Notes under the pieces: model-generated
The model's input: the letters and a program-made list of their open reading frames with translations, nothing else
Told to the model about the DNA's origin: nothing
Databases searched by the model: none
Shown here: positions 34,744 through 43,973 of the stretch, piece by piece
Position numbering within the stretch: position 1 is the stretch's first letter
Layout of the letters: each line of letters begins with the position of its first letter
Made by a program: the position numbers and the translations under genes
From: Motilibacter aurantiacus
GTDB lineage: Bacteria > Actinomycetota > Actinomycetes > Motilibacterales > Motilibacteraceae
Length of the DNA stretch: 64,000 nt
NCBI RefSeq assembly: GCF_011250645.1
Contig: NZ_JAANNO010000003.1
Location: forward strand, 62,001 to 126,000
Direction: 5' to 3'

Positions 34744-36168
34744 ATGTTCAACAACGCGGACGAGGTCCTGCGGTTCATCAAGGACGAGGGCGTCAAGTTC
34801 GTCGACGTCCGGTTCTGTGACCTGCCGGGCGTCATGCAGCACTTCAACGTGCCGGCGGACTCGGTGGACGAGTCGTTCTTCACCGACGGCCAGATGTTCG
34901 ACGGGTCCTCGATCCGCGGCTTCCAGGCCATCCACGAGTCGGACATGAAGCTCATGCCGGACCTCGACACGGCGTACGTCGACCCGTTCCGCGTGCAGAA
35001 GACGCTCAACATCAACATGAGCATCGTCGACCCCTACACGGGTGAGGCCTACAGCCGCGACCCGCGCCAGATCGCGGCCAAGGCCGAGGCCTACCTGCGC
35101 GGCACCGGCATCGCCGACACCGCGTTCTTCGCCCCCGAGGCCGAGTTCTACATCTTCGACGACATCCGCTTCGAGACGAAGCAGAACGCCGGCTACTACT
35201 TCATCGACTCCATCGAAGGCGCCTGGAACACCGGGCGCGTCGAGGAGGGTGGCAACCGCGGCCACAAGACCCCCTACAAGGGCGGCTACTTCCCGGTCCC
35301 GCCGGTGGACCACTTCGCGGACCTGCGCGACGCGATGGTCACCGAGCTCGACAACCTCGGCCTGCAGGTCGAGCGCTCGCACCACGAGGTGGGCACAGCG
35401 GGGCAGGCGGAGATCAACTACCGCTTCGACACGCTGCTGAAGTCGGCCGACAAGGTCATGCTCTTCAAGTACGTCATCAAGAACGTCGCGCACGCCGCCG
35501 GCAAGACGGTGACGTTCATGCCGAAGCCGATCTTCGGCGACAACGGCTCGGGCATGCACTGCCACCAGTCGCTGTGGAAGGACGGCGCGCCGCTCTTCTA
35601 CGACGAGCTCGGGTACGGCGGACTCTCGGACATCGCCCGCTGGTACGTCGGCGGCCTGCTGCACCACGCGCCGTCGCTGCTGGCGTTCACCAACCCGTCG
35701 GTGAACTCCTACCACCGCCTCGTCCCGGGCTTCGAGGCCCCGGTCAACCTGGTCTACTCGGCCCGCAACCGCTCCGCCTGCATCCGCATCCCGGTCACGG
35801 GGTCGAACCCGAAGGCGAAGCGCATCGAGTTCCGCGTGCCGGACCCGTCGAGCAACCCCTACCTCGCGTTCGCCGCCATGCTCATGGCCGGCATCGACGG
35901 CATCAAGAACAAGATCGAGCCGCCGACGCCCGTCGACAAGGACCTCTACGAGCTTCCCCCCGAGGAGCACGCCGAGATCGCCCAGGTCCCCGCCTCGCTC
36001 GGCGAGGCCCTGGACGCGCTCGAGGCCGACCACGACTACCTCACCGAGGGCGGCGTCTTCACGCCCGACCTCATCGAGACGTGGATCGCCTACAAGCGCG
36101 CCAACGAGATCGACCCGATCCGGCTGCGCCCGCACCCGCACGAGTTCGAGCTGTACTTCGACATCTAG
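34744..36168 (+). CDS. glnA: Glutamine synthetase type I
   Basis: The 474-aa dodecamer-forming enzyme makes glutamine from glutamate, ammonia and ATP. Visible motifs are [29 protein letters not shown], the metal-binding [23 protein letters not shown], the ATP site [17 protein letters not shown], and [22 protein letters not shown]. The adenylylation loop [11 protein letters not shown] carries Tyr402, the residue modified by GlnE, so it is a GSI-beta enzyme. Start ATG 34744 has AGGAGG. GlnR-type boxes upstream and the GlnE gene at 40420 indicate both transcriptional and post-translational nitrogen control. Confidence 0.97.
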   Translation: MFNNADEVLRFIKDEGVKFVDVRFCDLPGVMQHFNVPADSVDESFFTDGQMFDGSSIRGFQAIHESDMKLMPDLDTAYVDPFRVQKTLNINMSIVDPYTGEAYSRDPRQIAAKAEAYLRGTGIADTAFFAPEAEFYIFDDIRFETKQNAGYYFIDSIEGAWNTGRVEEGGNRGHKTPYKGGYFPVPPVDHFADLRDAMVTELDNLGLQVERSHHEVGTAGQAEINYRFDTLLKSADKVMLFKYVIKNVAHAAGKTVTFMPKPIFGDNGSGMHCHQSLWKDGAPLFYDELGYGGLSDIARWYVGGLLHHAPSLLAFTNPSVNSYHRLVPGFEAPVNLVYSARNRSACIRIPVTGSNPKAKRIEFRVPDPSSNPYLAFAAMLMAGIDGIKNKIEPPTPVDKDLYELPPEEHAEIAQVPASLGEALDALEADHDYLTEGGVFTPDLIETWIAYKRANEIDPIRLRPHPHEFELYFDI

Positions 36169-36212
36169 GCCCACGCGGCCTTCGCCGCGGCCACGAGCCG
36201 CAGGGCCGTCGA

Positions 36213-36232
36213 CCGCTTCCGCCAGGAAGCGG
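36213..36232 (+). terminator. glnA terminator hairpin
   Basis: CCGCTTCC and GGAAGCGG form an 8-bp stem around GCCA, 44 bp after the glnA stop; outer flanks extend the pairing imperfectly. Confidence 0.7.
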
Positions 36233-36272
36233 CCGGCGGCCCTTCGCGTCCCGGCGCCGCGCAGCGCCGGCG

Positions 36273-36980
36273 CTAGCGGCCGGCCCCGGCCTGCTGGCGC
36301 TCGACGACCTGCGCCGCGATGTCCCGCAGCTTCACGTTCATGTGCGAGGAGGCGGCGCGCAGCACGCCGAAGGCGTCATGTGCGGAGATGTGCCGCGTCG
36401 CCATCAGGATGCCGACCGCCTGCCCGATCACCCGGTTGGTCGCCTGGGCCTGGGACAGCTGGTCGGCGCGCTCCTGCTCGGCCGCGCCCTGCAGGGCGAC
36501 CGCCGAGTGCGCGGCCACGATGGCACCCACGGCCTCGTCGGTCTCGTCGAAAGCGTCCCGCCGGCTGGAGTAGAGGTTGAGCGCGCCGAGCGTGTCCTTC
36601 CGCAGGAAGAGCCGGAAGGACAGGATGCTGCGCACGCCGGTCTCGGCCGCCGCTCGCGCAGCGAAGCTCGGCCAGCGCGTCTCCGCGAGCAGGTCCCCGA
36701 CCCGGTAGGTTCCGTGGCCGCGGATCGCGTCGAGGCACGGGCCCTGGCCGGTCTCGTATTGGATCGCATCCACGCGGACGGGCACGTCGCTGCTCGCCGC
36801 CCGGGTCGAGATCGCGCGGCCGCGGATCCAGGAGACCCCCGCGTGCTCGCAGTGCTCGACGAGCGCGACGGTCCGCTCGGTGCAGAGCTGCAGCGTCTCG
36901 TCCACCCCGTCGGCCGACCCGAGCTCGCGTGCCAGGTCGGCGAACGCCCTGCCCAGCGCCTCCGGGGTCTCGAAGTGCAT
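36273..36980 (-). CDS. GAF-ANTAR transcription antiterminator-type regulator
   Basis: The 235-aa protein has a GAF sensor (about residues 20-165: QYETGQGPCLDAIRGHGTYRVGDLL, LSFRLFLRKDTLGALNLYSS) and a C-terminal ANTAR RNA-binding bundle (about 170-230: LSQAQATNRVIGQAVGILMATRHISAHDAFGVLRAASSHMNVKLRDIAAQVV). ANTAR proteins bind paired RNA hairpins to prevent termination; actinobacterial GAF-ANTAR proteins respond to stress or redox signals. ATG 36980 lacks a ribosome site and has TACTCT 7 nt upstream. A long inverted repeat lies 30 bp further upstream. Confidence 0.92.
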   Translation of the reverse strand: MHFETPEALGRAFADLARELGSADGVDETLQLCTERTVALVEHCEHAGVSWIRGRAISTRAASSDVPVRVDAIQYETGQGPCLDAIRGHGTYRVGDLLAETRWPSFAARAAAETGVRSILSFRLFLRKDTLGALNLYSSRRDAFDETDEAVGAIVAAHSAVALQGAAEQERADQLSQAQATNRVIGQAVGILMATRHISAHDAFGVLRAASSHMNVKLRDIAAQVVERQQAGAGR

Positions 36981-36987
36981 GAGTCGC

Positions 36988-36993
36988 AGAGTA
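36988..36993 (-). promoter_or_regulatory. -10 hexamer TACTCT of the GAF-ANTAR gene
   Basis: TACTCT on the minus strand ends 7 nt before ATG 36980. Confidence 0.5.
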
Positions 36994-37009
36994 GCGGGAC
37001 AACTCGGGC

Positions 37010-37043
37010 GGCCCCAGCCCCCGTTTGCTCGAGGGCTGGGGCC
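37010..37043. repeat. 11-bp perfect inverted repeat between the GAF-ANTAR and M28 genes
   Basis: GGCCCCAGCCC (37010-37020) pairs with GGGCTGGGGCC (37033-37043) around a 12-nt spacer. It sits in the 303-bp divergent gap 36981-37283 and overlaps the expected -35 of the ANTAR promoter. The rest of the gap shows no gene. Confidence 0.7.
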
Positions 37044-37283
37044 TTGCGGCCGCCCTCCCGGGTCGGGCGACCGCAGGTCCGTCTGCCCATCTGTTGCACG
37101 TCCACGCCCGACGCTCATGATCCACTCGAGGCCGCCGCGCTCGGGCGGTCGAGCTGCAGGGGCCGTCCGCGCCCGCCCCGCCCTCCGTCCGACCACTCGT
37201 TCTGACCAGCAACCAAGCTTGAGCTGCGCCCATATCGGGAGGATTCTCGGTCGGGCGGTTCCCCCGGCAGGAAGAAGCTTGCG

Positions 37284-39113
37284 ATGAGGCGTCGTAGCGA
37301 CAGGATGCGGAATGCCGTGCTGGCCGCGGCCACGGCGGTAGCGGCGTGTGTCGCAGCGGTCCCGCTCGGGGCGAGCGCCCAGGCCGCTCCACCGGTCGCC
37401 CAGGTGCCGGCCGGCCACGGCATCGCCGATCTCATCGTGCTGGTCAACCAGCTGCGGGCCGAGGGCCGCATCGGCGTGAACGCGACCACCAGCCTGCTGG
37501 ACCGGGCCCAGCGGGCCCTGCGCGAGGAGCAGGGCGGCAGCGAGGCCCGCCCGATCGCCCTCCTTCGGCATTTCCTCGCCCGGGCGGAGAACCAGGTGCG
37601 TGACCTCGGCGCCCGCGCCGAGCTGGTCGCGGCCGCGCAACGCTCCATCGCCTGGCTGGAGGAGGACGACTACGCCGAGCTCACGGGCTCCGCCCAACTG
37701 CAGCAGGACGTGACACTGGCGGGCCTGCTGCGCCACCTGCAGGCGTTCCAGGAGATCGCGGACGCCAACGGCGGGAACCGGTTCGCCGGCTACCCGGGGC
37801 ACGAGGACTCGGCCGAGTACGTCTACAACCTGCTCGACGCGGCCGGATACGACGTGAGCTACCAGCACTTCCCGTACTCCATCGCCGACTCGACGTTCCA
37901 GCAGGTCGCGCCGGACCCTGTGGCCTACACCCCGGTCGCGCAGTACAACCCGGCCACCAACACCGGCTACGGGGACGTCACCGGCCGCGTCGTCCCGGTC
38001 GACGTCAACAACAACCCGGGCCCGATCCCCAGCAGCAACACCTCCGGCTGCGAGGAGAGCGACTTCGCCGCGTTCCCCGCCGGGGCTGTCGCGCTGCTGC
38101 AGCGCGGTACCTGTGACTTCGTCGTCAAGGCGGCCAACGCGCAGGCGGCGGGTGCGGCGGCGGCGATCATCTACAACGAAGGCACGACCGGCGTCGCCGA
38201 CCGCAACAACACCCTGAACCCGACGGTCGCCGGGCGCGAGATCCGGATCCCGGTGGTCGGCGTGAGCTATCTGCTCGGCCGTGACCTGATGGAGCCCGCG
38301 ACGACAACGGTCCGTGTCCGCACCGAGGTCGTGGGGCTCACCACCCGCAACGTCATCGCCGAGACGCCGGGCGGCGACGCGGACAACGTGGTCATGCTCG
38401 GTGGGCACCTCGACTCCGTGGACGAGGGCCCCGGGGTCAACGACAACGGGACGGGCACCGCAGCCCTGTTGGAGACCGCGTTGCAGTTGGCCGGCGACCC
38501 GGTGAACAACAAGGTGCGCTTCGCCTTCTGGTCCGCGGAGGAGTCCGGGCTGCTCGGCTCGAACTACTACGTCAACAGCCTGCCCGTGGCCGACCGCCAG
38601 CGCATCGCGTTGTACCTGAATTTCGACATGGTCGGCTCACCGAATTACTACCGCGGCGTCTACGACGGCAGCGGGTCATTGGGCGGCACCGCTCCCCGCC
38701 CGCCCGGCTCGGCGCAGATCGAGCAGTTGTTCAACACGCATTTCGGCTTCCGCGGGCTGCCGTACGAGGACACCGAGTTCAACGGGCGGTCGGACTACCA
38801 GGCGTTCATCAACAACGGCATTCCGTCGGGAGGCCTCTTCACCGGGGCGGAGGGCGACAAGTCCGCGGCCCAGGTCGAGCGCTACGGCGGGGTGGTGGCC
38901 GACTACGACCCCTGCTACCACCAGGCCTGCGACAGCCTGACCCCGACGGCGGACGGCGCGGACGCCGCGCTGTACGCCCAGCTCGCCGCCGCGTACGGGA
39001 GCCAGCTGGTCGGCAACGTCAACACCTACGCCCTCGACACGAGCGCGGACGCCATCGCGCACGCCGCGGCGACCTACGCCTACAGCACGGAGACGGTCAA
39101 CGGCGGCGAGTAA
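37284..39113 (+). CDS. Secreted M28 aminopeptidase with PA domain and FIMAH-like N-terminal domain
   Basis: The 609-aa protein has a signal peptide (about residues 1-34). A helical domain (ADLIVLVNQLRAEGRIGVNATTSLLDRA..LLRHFLARAEN, about 47-125) resembles FIMAH domains. A protease-associated domain (about 230-350) includes FPAGAVALLQRGTCDFVVKAANAQ. The M28 zinc catalytic domain keeps the ligands: His and Asp in GGHLDSVDEGPGVNDNGTG, the Glu-Glu pair in SAEESGLLGS, Asp in NFDMVGSPN and His in CYHQACD. It removes N-terminal residues from extracellular peptides. ATG 37284 is used; ATG 37305 is an alternative. A small membrane protein gene follows. Confidence 0.93.
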   Translation: MRRRSDRMRNAVLAAATAVAACVAAVPLGASAQAAPPVAQVPAGHGIADLIVLVNQLRAEGRIGVNATTSLLDRAQRALREEQGGSEARPIALLRHFLARAENQVRDLGARAELVAAAQRSIAWLEEDDYAELTGSAQLQQDVTLAGLLRHLQAFQEIADANGGNRFAGYPGHEDSAEYVYNLLDAAGYDVSYQHFPYSIADSTFQQVAPDPVAYTPVAQYNPATNTGYGDVTGRVVPVDVNNNPGPIPSSNTSGCEESDFAAFPAGAVALLQRGTCDFVVKAANAQAAGAAAAIIYNEGTTGVADRNNTLNPTVAGREIRIPVVGVSYLLGRDLMEPATTTVRVRTEVVGLTTRNVIAETPGGDADNVVMLGGHLDSVDEGPGVNDNGTGTAALLETALQLAGDPVNNKVRFAFWSAEESGLLGSNYYVNSLPVADRQRIALYLNFDMVGSPNYYRGVYDGSGSLGGTAPRPPGSAQIEQLFNTHFGFRGLPYEDTEFNGRSDYQAFINNGIPSGGLFTGAEGDKSAAQVERYGGVVADYDPCYHQACDSLTPTADGADAALYAQLAAAYGSQLVGNVNTYALDTSADAIAHAAATYAYSTETVNGGE

Positions 39114-39197
39114 TCACGCGGACTCGGGAACTTCTCAGGTGTGAGCCGCTCCAGACGGGGGATCACTGGTCCTGCAACGATACGTCTGGAGGTCAAG

Positions 39198-39473
39198 ATG
39201 TTCTTCATCATCGGGATGATTATCGTGGCGCTGATCGCGGGTTTCATCGCCCGCGCAGTCGTCCCGGGCCGGGACCCGATGGGCTTGGGCGGAACGCTTC
39301 TGCTCGGGGTCGTCGGCTCCTTCATCGGCGGATTCCTCGGGTTCCTGCTCTTCGGGCGTGACTTCGAGGACGGCGCCGCGCAGACGTCCGGCATCATCGG
39401 CTCGGTGATCGGCGCGGTCATCGCGCTCCTGATCTACCGCCAGGTGCGCGGCAACCACCACGCCCGCATCTGA
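39198..39473 (+). CDS. GlsB/YeaQ/YmgE family small membrane protein
   Basis: The 91-aa protein has three membrane helices: FFIIGMIIVALIAGFIARAVV, LGGTLLLGVVGSFIGGFLGFLLF and IIGSVIGAVIALLIYRQV, with the glycine-rich pattern of the transglycosylase-associated family. These proteins are stress-induced and poorly understood. ATG 39198 has GGAGG 6 nt upstream, giving a shorter and better-supported start than an in-frame GTG at 39141. A strong terminator follows. Confidence 0.9.
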   Translation: MFFIIGMIIVALIAGFIARAVVPGRDPMGLGGTLLLGVVGSFIGGFLGFLLFGRDFEDGAAQTSGIIGSVIGAVIALLIYRQVRGNHHARI

Positions 39474-39488
39474 CCGAGCGTCACCCGA

Positions 39489-39518
39489 GGGCGCCGCGGC
39501 CGACCGGCCGCGGCGCCC
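39489..39518. terminator. Bidirectional terminator, 13-bp perfect stem
   Basis: GGGCGCCGCGGCC (39489-39501) pairs with GGCCGCGGCGCCC (39506-39518) around GACC between convergent genes. Confidence 0.9.
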
Positions 39519-39536
39519 TCGTCGTGTCCGGGCGCC

Positions 39537-40376
39537 TCATCCGGCCTGCCCCGCGCCGCGCGCGAGCCCGGCGCGCACGCGGGCGGCGGTCACCGGGTCG
39601 ACCGGAAGCTCCGGGAGCAGTCCCTCGATCTCCTCCGGCTCCAGCCCCTCGGCGAGCAGCCGCTGCAGCAACGTGTCGGCCTCGTGCGGCGGCACCGGCA
39701 ACGTGAGGCCCGTTCCGGCCAGCGCGGCCTGGGCGAGGAACCGCGCGCCGGCGAGGTCGGGCGGCCCGGTGGCCGGCTCCGGCGGGGGGACGGCGCCCCG
39801 GGCCGCGGCCTCGGCAGCGCGTACGAGCGACAGCGGAAGCCCCTCGTTCTCCACCTCGAGCAACGGCACGTCCCCCAGCGCGGCGAGCACGAGCTGCTCG
39901 GCCTCGGCCTGCAGCGGCACTGCCCACTCGGCCGCGCGCACCACGGCTGCCACGTCGTCGAGGCTCTCGCCCACGTCGTCCACCAGCTCGGCCCAGGCCC
40001 CCGGCTGCTCCCTGCGGGCATGCTCGCCGGCCAGCACGCAGGTCTCCAGGACGAACGGGTCGAGCACCTGCTCCTCGAGCCGCTCGGCGTAGACGCGCCC
40101 GTCGGGCGTCAGCGCGCTCAGCGCGTCGCGGAAGCTTCCGGGACGGCTCTCCCCCAGCGCGAGCGGGCGGTCCTCCTCCCCGCCCAGCGGCAGCTCCGCC
40201 GCTGCACGGGCCCCCAGCGTCTCGCCGCTGGCCACCACCCGGCCGTGCCGGCGGTGCTGGTGCGGCTGGTCCGACAGCCCGACGGCCCATGCGCACGCCT
40301 CCGCGATCAGGGCGGGGGCGCGCTCGCGCAACAGCCGTCGCGGCAGCAGGTCCAGCTCGGTCTCGTTCTCGAACAC
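39537..40376 (-). CDS. Hypothetical protein, 279 aa
   Basis: From GTG 40376 the frame encodes an acidic, helix-rich protein: ENETELDLLPRRLLRERAPALIAEACAWAVGL, ERLEEQVLDPFVLETCVLAGEHAR, WAELVDDVGESLDDVAAVVRAAEWAVPLQAEAEQLVLAAL and a leucine-rich end (LLAEGLEPEEIEGLLPELPVD). There is no signal peptide or membrane helix and I recognise no domain. The reading frame continues open upstream under glnE, so the start is a judgement; a weak GGAAGG lies 15 nt before GTG. It lies 43 bp downstream of glnE on the same strand and may be the last gene of that operon. Confidence 0.6.
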   Translation of the reverse strand: MFENETELDLLPRRLLRERAPALIAEACAWAVGLSDQPHQHRRHGRVVASGETLGARAAAELPLGGEEDRPLALGESRPGSFRDALSALTPDGRVYAERLEEQVLDPFVLETCVLAGEHARREQPGAWAELVDDVGESLDDVAAVVRAAEWAVPLQAEAEQLVLAALGDVPLLEVENEGLPLSLVRAAEAAARGAVPPPEPATGPPDLAGARFLAQAALAGTGLTLPVPPHEADTLLQRLLAEGLEPEEIEGLLPELPVDPVTAARVRAGLARGAGQAG

Positions 40377-40419
40377 CTGCCCAGCATGCCTTCCGAGCCG
40401 CCCGCCCCGAGGGGCCCGG

Positions 40420-43400
40420 TCAGCCGAAGAACACACGGTCGAAGGCGGACCGGGCCCGCCGCGTGGCGCGCTTGTGGTCCTCGAGCAGCTGGCCTCCGTG
40501 GCCCGGGGGGTAGCCGAGCAGCCGGGCGACCGCCGAGAGCTCGCGCAGGTCCTTGGGCAGGTCGGACCCCGCACGGCCGCGCACGAGCACGACCGCGTCC
40601 CGCAGCCGGGAGGCGAGCACCCAGGCCGAGCGCAGCGCCTCTGCGTCGTCGGCGTCGAGCAGCCCGGCCTCCGCAGCGGCGGCCAGCGCCGGCAGCGTCC
40701 GCGGCGTGCGCAGCCCGGGGACGGCGGCCGCGTGCCGCAGCTGGAGCAGCTGGACCGCCCACTCCACGTCCGAGATGCCGCCCGGCCCGAGCTTGAGGTT
40801 GCGCGAGCGGTCCCCGCCCCGGGGCAGGCGCTCGGCCTCGACCCGCGCCTTGATCCGCCGGATCTCGCGCACGTCCGCCTCGGGCAGGCCCTCCGCGGGC
40901 CAGCGCAGCGGCTCCACCATGGCCAGGAAGCCCTGGCTGAGCTCGGCGTCGCCCGCCACGGGCGCGGCGCGCAGCAGCGCCTGCCGCTCCCAGACCAGCC
41001 CCCACCGGGCGTAGTACGCCGCGTAGGAGCCCAGTGTCCGGACGAAGGGGCCCTGCCGGCCCTCGGGGCGCAGGTCCGCGTCGACGACCAGCGGCGGGTC
41101 GGGCGCCGGCAGCGCGAGCACGCGTCGCAGCTCGTTCGCCACGGCGTACGCCGCCTCGGCCGCGTCGTGGTCGTCCGCGCCGGGCAGCGGCGAGTGCACG
41201 AACAGGACGTCCGCGTCGCTGCCGAACCCCATCTCACCGCCCCCCAGCCGGCCCATCCCGATGACCGCCACCCGCGTGGGCAGCGGGCCTCTCCGCTCGC
41301 CCGCCACGAAGCGCTGGGCGGCGTCCAGGCCGCCCGCCAGTGTCGCCGCGGCGACGTCGGTCAGCGCCGTGCCGACCCGCTCCACGTCGAGGAGGCCGAG
41401 CACGTCGGCGGCGGCGACCCGGAAGAGCTCGCGCCTGCGGATGGCCCGGCTGACCGCCGCGGCCACCGTCGGGTCCTCGTGCCGGCGGACCGTCGCCAGC
41501 ACCTCCTCGCACAACTGCATGCTGCGCCGGGGCTGCAGCTCGGCGTCGTCACCGAGGATCGGCACGGCATCCGGCGCGCGCAGCAGGAGATCGGCCGCAT
41601 AGCGGCTCGAGGCGAGGACGCGGGCGAGGCGCTGGGCGGTCTCGCCCTCGTCGCGCAGCGTCCGCAGGTACCACGGGGTGTCCCCGAGCGCGTCGCTGAC
41701 CTGCCGGAAGGCCAGCAGCCCCGCGTCGGGGTCGGCGGCGTCCGCGAACCAGCCGAGCAGCGCCGGCAGCAGGGCGCGCTGGATCGCGGCCCGGCGGCGC
41801 ACGCCGGTCGTGAGCGCCTCCAGATGGCGCAGCGCGCCCGCGGGGTCCGCGTAGCCGAGCGCCTCCAGCCGGGCCTTCGCGGCCTCGGGGGCCAGCCGCG
41901 CCTCCCCCGGCGAGAGCCGCGCGACCGCCTGCAGCAACGGCCGGTAGAAGAGCTTCTCGTGCAGCCGGCGCACCTCGAGGGCGTGCCGCTTCCACTCGCG
42001 GACCAGCTCGTCGGCCGGGTCGCCCGCCAGGCCCAGCGAGCGCCCGATGCGCCGCAGGTCCGCCGAGTCCTCGGGGACGAGGTGGGTGCGGCGCAGCCGG
42101 TGCATCTGGATCCGGTGCTCGAGGGTGCGCAGGAAGCGGTACGCCTCGTCGAGCTTCGCGGCGTCCTCCCGGCCCACGTAGCCGCCGTCGGCCAGGGCCG
42201 CGAGGGCGTCCAGCGTCGTCGAGGAGCGCAGCGTCTCGTCGCCCCGCCCGTGCACGAGCTGCAGCAGCTGGACGGCGAACTCGACGTCGCGCAGCCCGCC
42301 ACGCCCGAGCTTGAGCTGGCGCGCGGCCTGTGCCCGCGGCACGTGCTCCTCCACGCGCCGCCGCATCTTCTGGACGTCCTCGACGAAGTCGGGCCGGGCG
42401 GCGGCCTGCCAGACGAGCGGCGCGACGGCGTCGACGTAGTCCTCGCCGAGCCGCAGGTCGCCGGCCGACGGGCGGGCCTTGAGCAGGGCCTGGAACTCCC
42501 AGGTCTTCGCCCAGCGCTCGTAGTAGGCGACGTAGCTGCGCAGCGTACGGACCAGCGGCCCCTGCTTGCCCTCGGGGCGCAGCGCGGCGTCCACCTCCCA
42601 CAGCGGGCCCTCGGGGGACGGCGCCATGCAGGCGCGCAGCAGCCCTTGGGCCAGCCGTGCCGCGACGCGCAGGGCGTCCGCCTCGTCGGCGCCCGGCGCC
42701 GGCTCGGCGACGAACACCACGTCCACGTCGCTGACGTAGTTGAGCTCGCGGCCGCCGCACTTGCCCATCCCGATCACCGCGAGCCGCGCCGACCGGCCCG
42801 CGTCGGGCTCGGCCGCCCGGGCGACCGCGAGCGCGGCCTCCAGCGCGGCGTCGGCCAGCTCGGCGAGGTCGGCCGCCGTGCCCGGCAGGCCGCGCTCGGC
42901 CACCAGGTCGCGGGCGGCGATGACGAGCAGCGCCCGCCGGTACGCCGCCCGCAGCGCGTCGACGGCCGACTCGACGGTCGCGACCGGCGGGTCGGCCGAC
43001 GGGTCGGCGCCGACCGCGGCCAGCAACTGCGCGCGCAACGGCCGCAGGCTCAGCGGCGCGGCCCCCCGCAGCAGGCGCCACGTGTCCGGGTGGCGGACGA
43101 GGGTCTCGCCCAGGGCGAGGCTGGCCCCGAGCACGCTGAGCAGCCGCCGTCGGAGGGCCCCGTCCTGCTGCAGGGCGAGGAGCAGGGGCCCGGGATCGGG
43201 CTGGGCGGCCACGACGTCGGCGAGGCCGCTCAGGGCCTGGTCCGGGTCGGGCGAGGCGCCCAGGTCGGCCAGCAGGCGGCTGTCCTCGGCGAGCGCCGCC
43301 AGGCGGCCGGACCCCAGCCGGCTCGCGGCGTGCGCGGCGTCGGTGAACCCGAGCCGGGCGAGCCGGGCACGCGGGTCCCCGCCCTCGGGCCGGGCCGGCG

Positions 43401-43425
43401 GTGGCTGCGCCGGCAGCATCGTCAC
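40420..43425 (-). CDS. glnE: Bifunctional glutamine synthetase adenylyltransferase/adenylyl-removing enzyme
   Basis: GlnE attaches AMP to, and removes it from, Tyr402 of GlnA according to nitrogen status. The 1001-aa protein has two nucleotidyltransferase domains: RLAVIGMGKCGGRELNYVSDVDVVFV in the N-terminal deadenylylase half and RVAVIGMGRLGGGEMGFGSDADVLFV in the C-terminal adenylylase half, each followed by DAALRPEGKQGPLVRT or DADLRPEGRQGPFVRT and a helical regulatory stretch (LKLGRGGLRDVEFAVQLLQL; LKLGPGGISDVEWAVQLLQL). GTG 43425 has GGAGGG 5 nt upstream and overlaps the SRPBCC stop by 4 nt. Confidence 0.96.
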   Translation of the reverse strand: MTMLPAQPPPARPEGGDPRARLARLGFTDAAHAASRLGSGRLAALAEDSRLLADLGASPDPDQALSGLADVVAAQPDPGPLLLALQQDGALRRRLLSVLGASLALGETLVRHPDTWRLLRGAAPLSLRPLRAQLLAAVGADPSADPPVATVESAVDALRAAYRRALLVIAARDLVAERGLPGTAADLAELADAALEAALAVARAAEPDAGRSARLAVIGMGKCGGRELNYVSDVDVVFVAEPAPGADEADALRVAARLAQGLLRACMAPSPEGPLWEVDAALRPEGKQGPLVRTLRSYVAYYERWAKTWEFQALLKARPSAGDLRLGEDYVDAVAPLVWQAAARPDFVEDVQKMRRRVEEHVPRAQAARQLKLGRGGLRDVEFAVQLLQLVHGRGDETLRSSTTLDALAALADGGYVGREDAAKLDEAYRFLRTLEHRIQMHRLRRTHLVPEDSADLRRIGRSLGLAGDPADELVREWKRHALEVRRLHEKLFYRPLLQAVARLSPGEARLAPEAAKARLEALGYADPAGALRHLEALTTGVRRRAAIQRALLPALLGWFADAADPDAGLLAFRQVSDALGDTPWYLRTLRDEGETAQRLARVLASSRYAADLLLRAPDAVPILGDDAELQPRRSMQLCEEVLATVRRHEDPTVAAAVSRAIRRRELFRVAAADVLGLLDVERVGTALTDVAAATLAGGLDAAQRFVAGERRGPLPTRVAVIGMGRLGGGEMGFGSDADVLFVHSPLPGADDHDAAEAAYAVANELRRVLALPAPDPPLVVDADLRPEGRQGPFVRTLGSYAAYYARWGLVWERQALLRAAPVAGDAELSQGFLAMVEPLRWPAEGLPEADVREIRRIKARVEAERLPRGGDRSRNLKLGPGGISDVEWAVQLLQLRHAAAVPGLRTPRTLPALAAAAEAGLLDADDAEALRSAWVLASRLRDAVVLVRGRAGSDLPKDLRELSAVARLLGYPPGHGGQLLEDHKRATRRARSAFDRVFFG

Positions 43426-43967
43426 CTGTGCCCTCCGTCCACGGGCGCATCGTGCCACCCGCCGCCGGCTGCGGCACGACGACGGGCCCGCCGCAGGGGC
43501 CGCAGCAGGCGCACGTACGCCGTCCAGCCCGCGGGCGCGTGCACCCGCCCCTCGACGGCCAGCTCGGCCCGGTCGAGCAGGTCCTCGAGCAGCGCGTCGT
43601 GCAGGGGCCGCAGCACGAGGAGCCAGCCGAGCAGCAGCCTGCCGCGCAGGGAGGCCTCGAGGGTGTGCCGCAGGACCACGCCGACCCCCTGCCGGGGCTC
43701 GACCTCGAACCGGTGCACGCCGACGAGGCCGCGCGGCTCGGTGAAGCGGAAGACGACCCGCCGGCCCGGCTCGTGGGCGACCACGGCGTACCCGATCGGG
43801 CCGTGTCCCCCGGCAGCCTCGACCCGCAGCGGGCGGTCCAGCCGCAGCGGTGGCCAGCGGCCCGCCGGCCAGAGCCGGTCGTGGGCGCCGCCGAGCGCGT
43901 CGAGCAGCTCCCCCACCGCGTCGGGGCTGGCGAGGAGGAGCCGCTCGTGGACGCTGCGGACCAGCAC
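43422..43967 (-). CDS. SRPBCC family protein between glnA2 and glnE
   Basis: The 181-aa protein has a START-like layout: SVHERLLLASPDAVGELLDALGGAHDRLWPAGRWPPLRLDRPLRV, then GPIGYAVVAHEPGRRVVFRFTEPRGLVGVHRFEVE and a long closing helix (LLGWLLVLRPLHDALLEDLLDRAELAV). Ligand unknown. It starts at GTG 43967, 6 nt after glnA2, and ends 4 nt inside glnE, so it is translated as part of a glnA2-SRPBCC-glnE operon. A link to nitrogen control is inference from this position only. Confidence 0.82.
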   Translation of the reverse strand: MLVRSVHERLLLASPDAVGELLDALGGAHDRLWPAGRWPPLRLDRPLRVEAAGGHGPIGYAVVAHEPGRRVVFRFTEPRGLVGVHRFEVEPRQGVGVVLRHTLEASLRGRLLLGWLLVLRPLHDALLEDLLDRAELAVEGRVHAPAGWTAYVRLLRPLRRARRRAAAGGGWHDAPVDGGHR

Positions 43968-43973
43968 GGCCCG

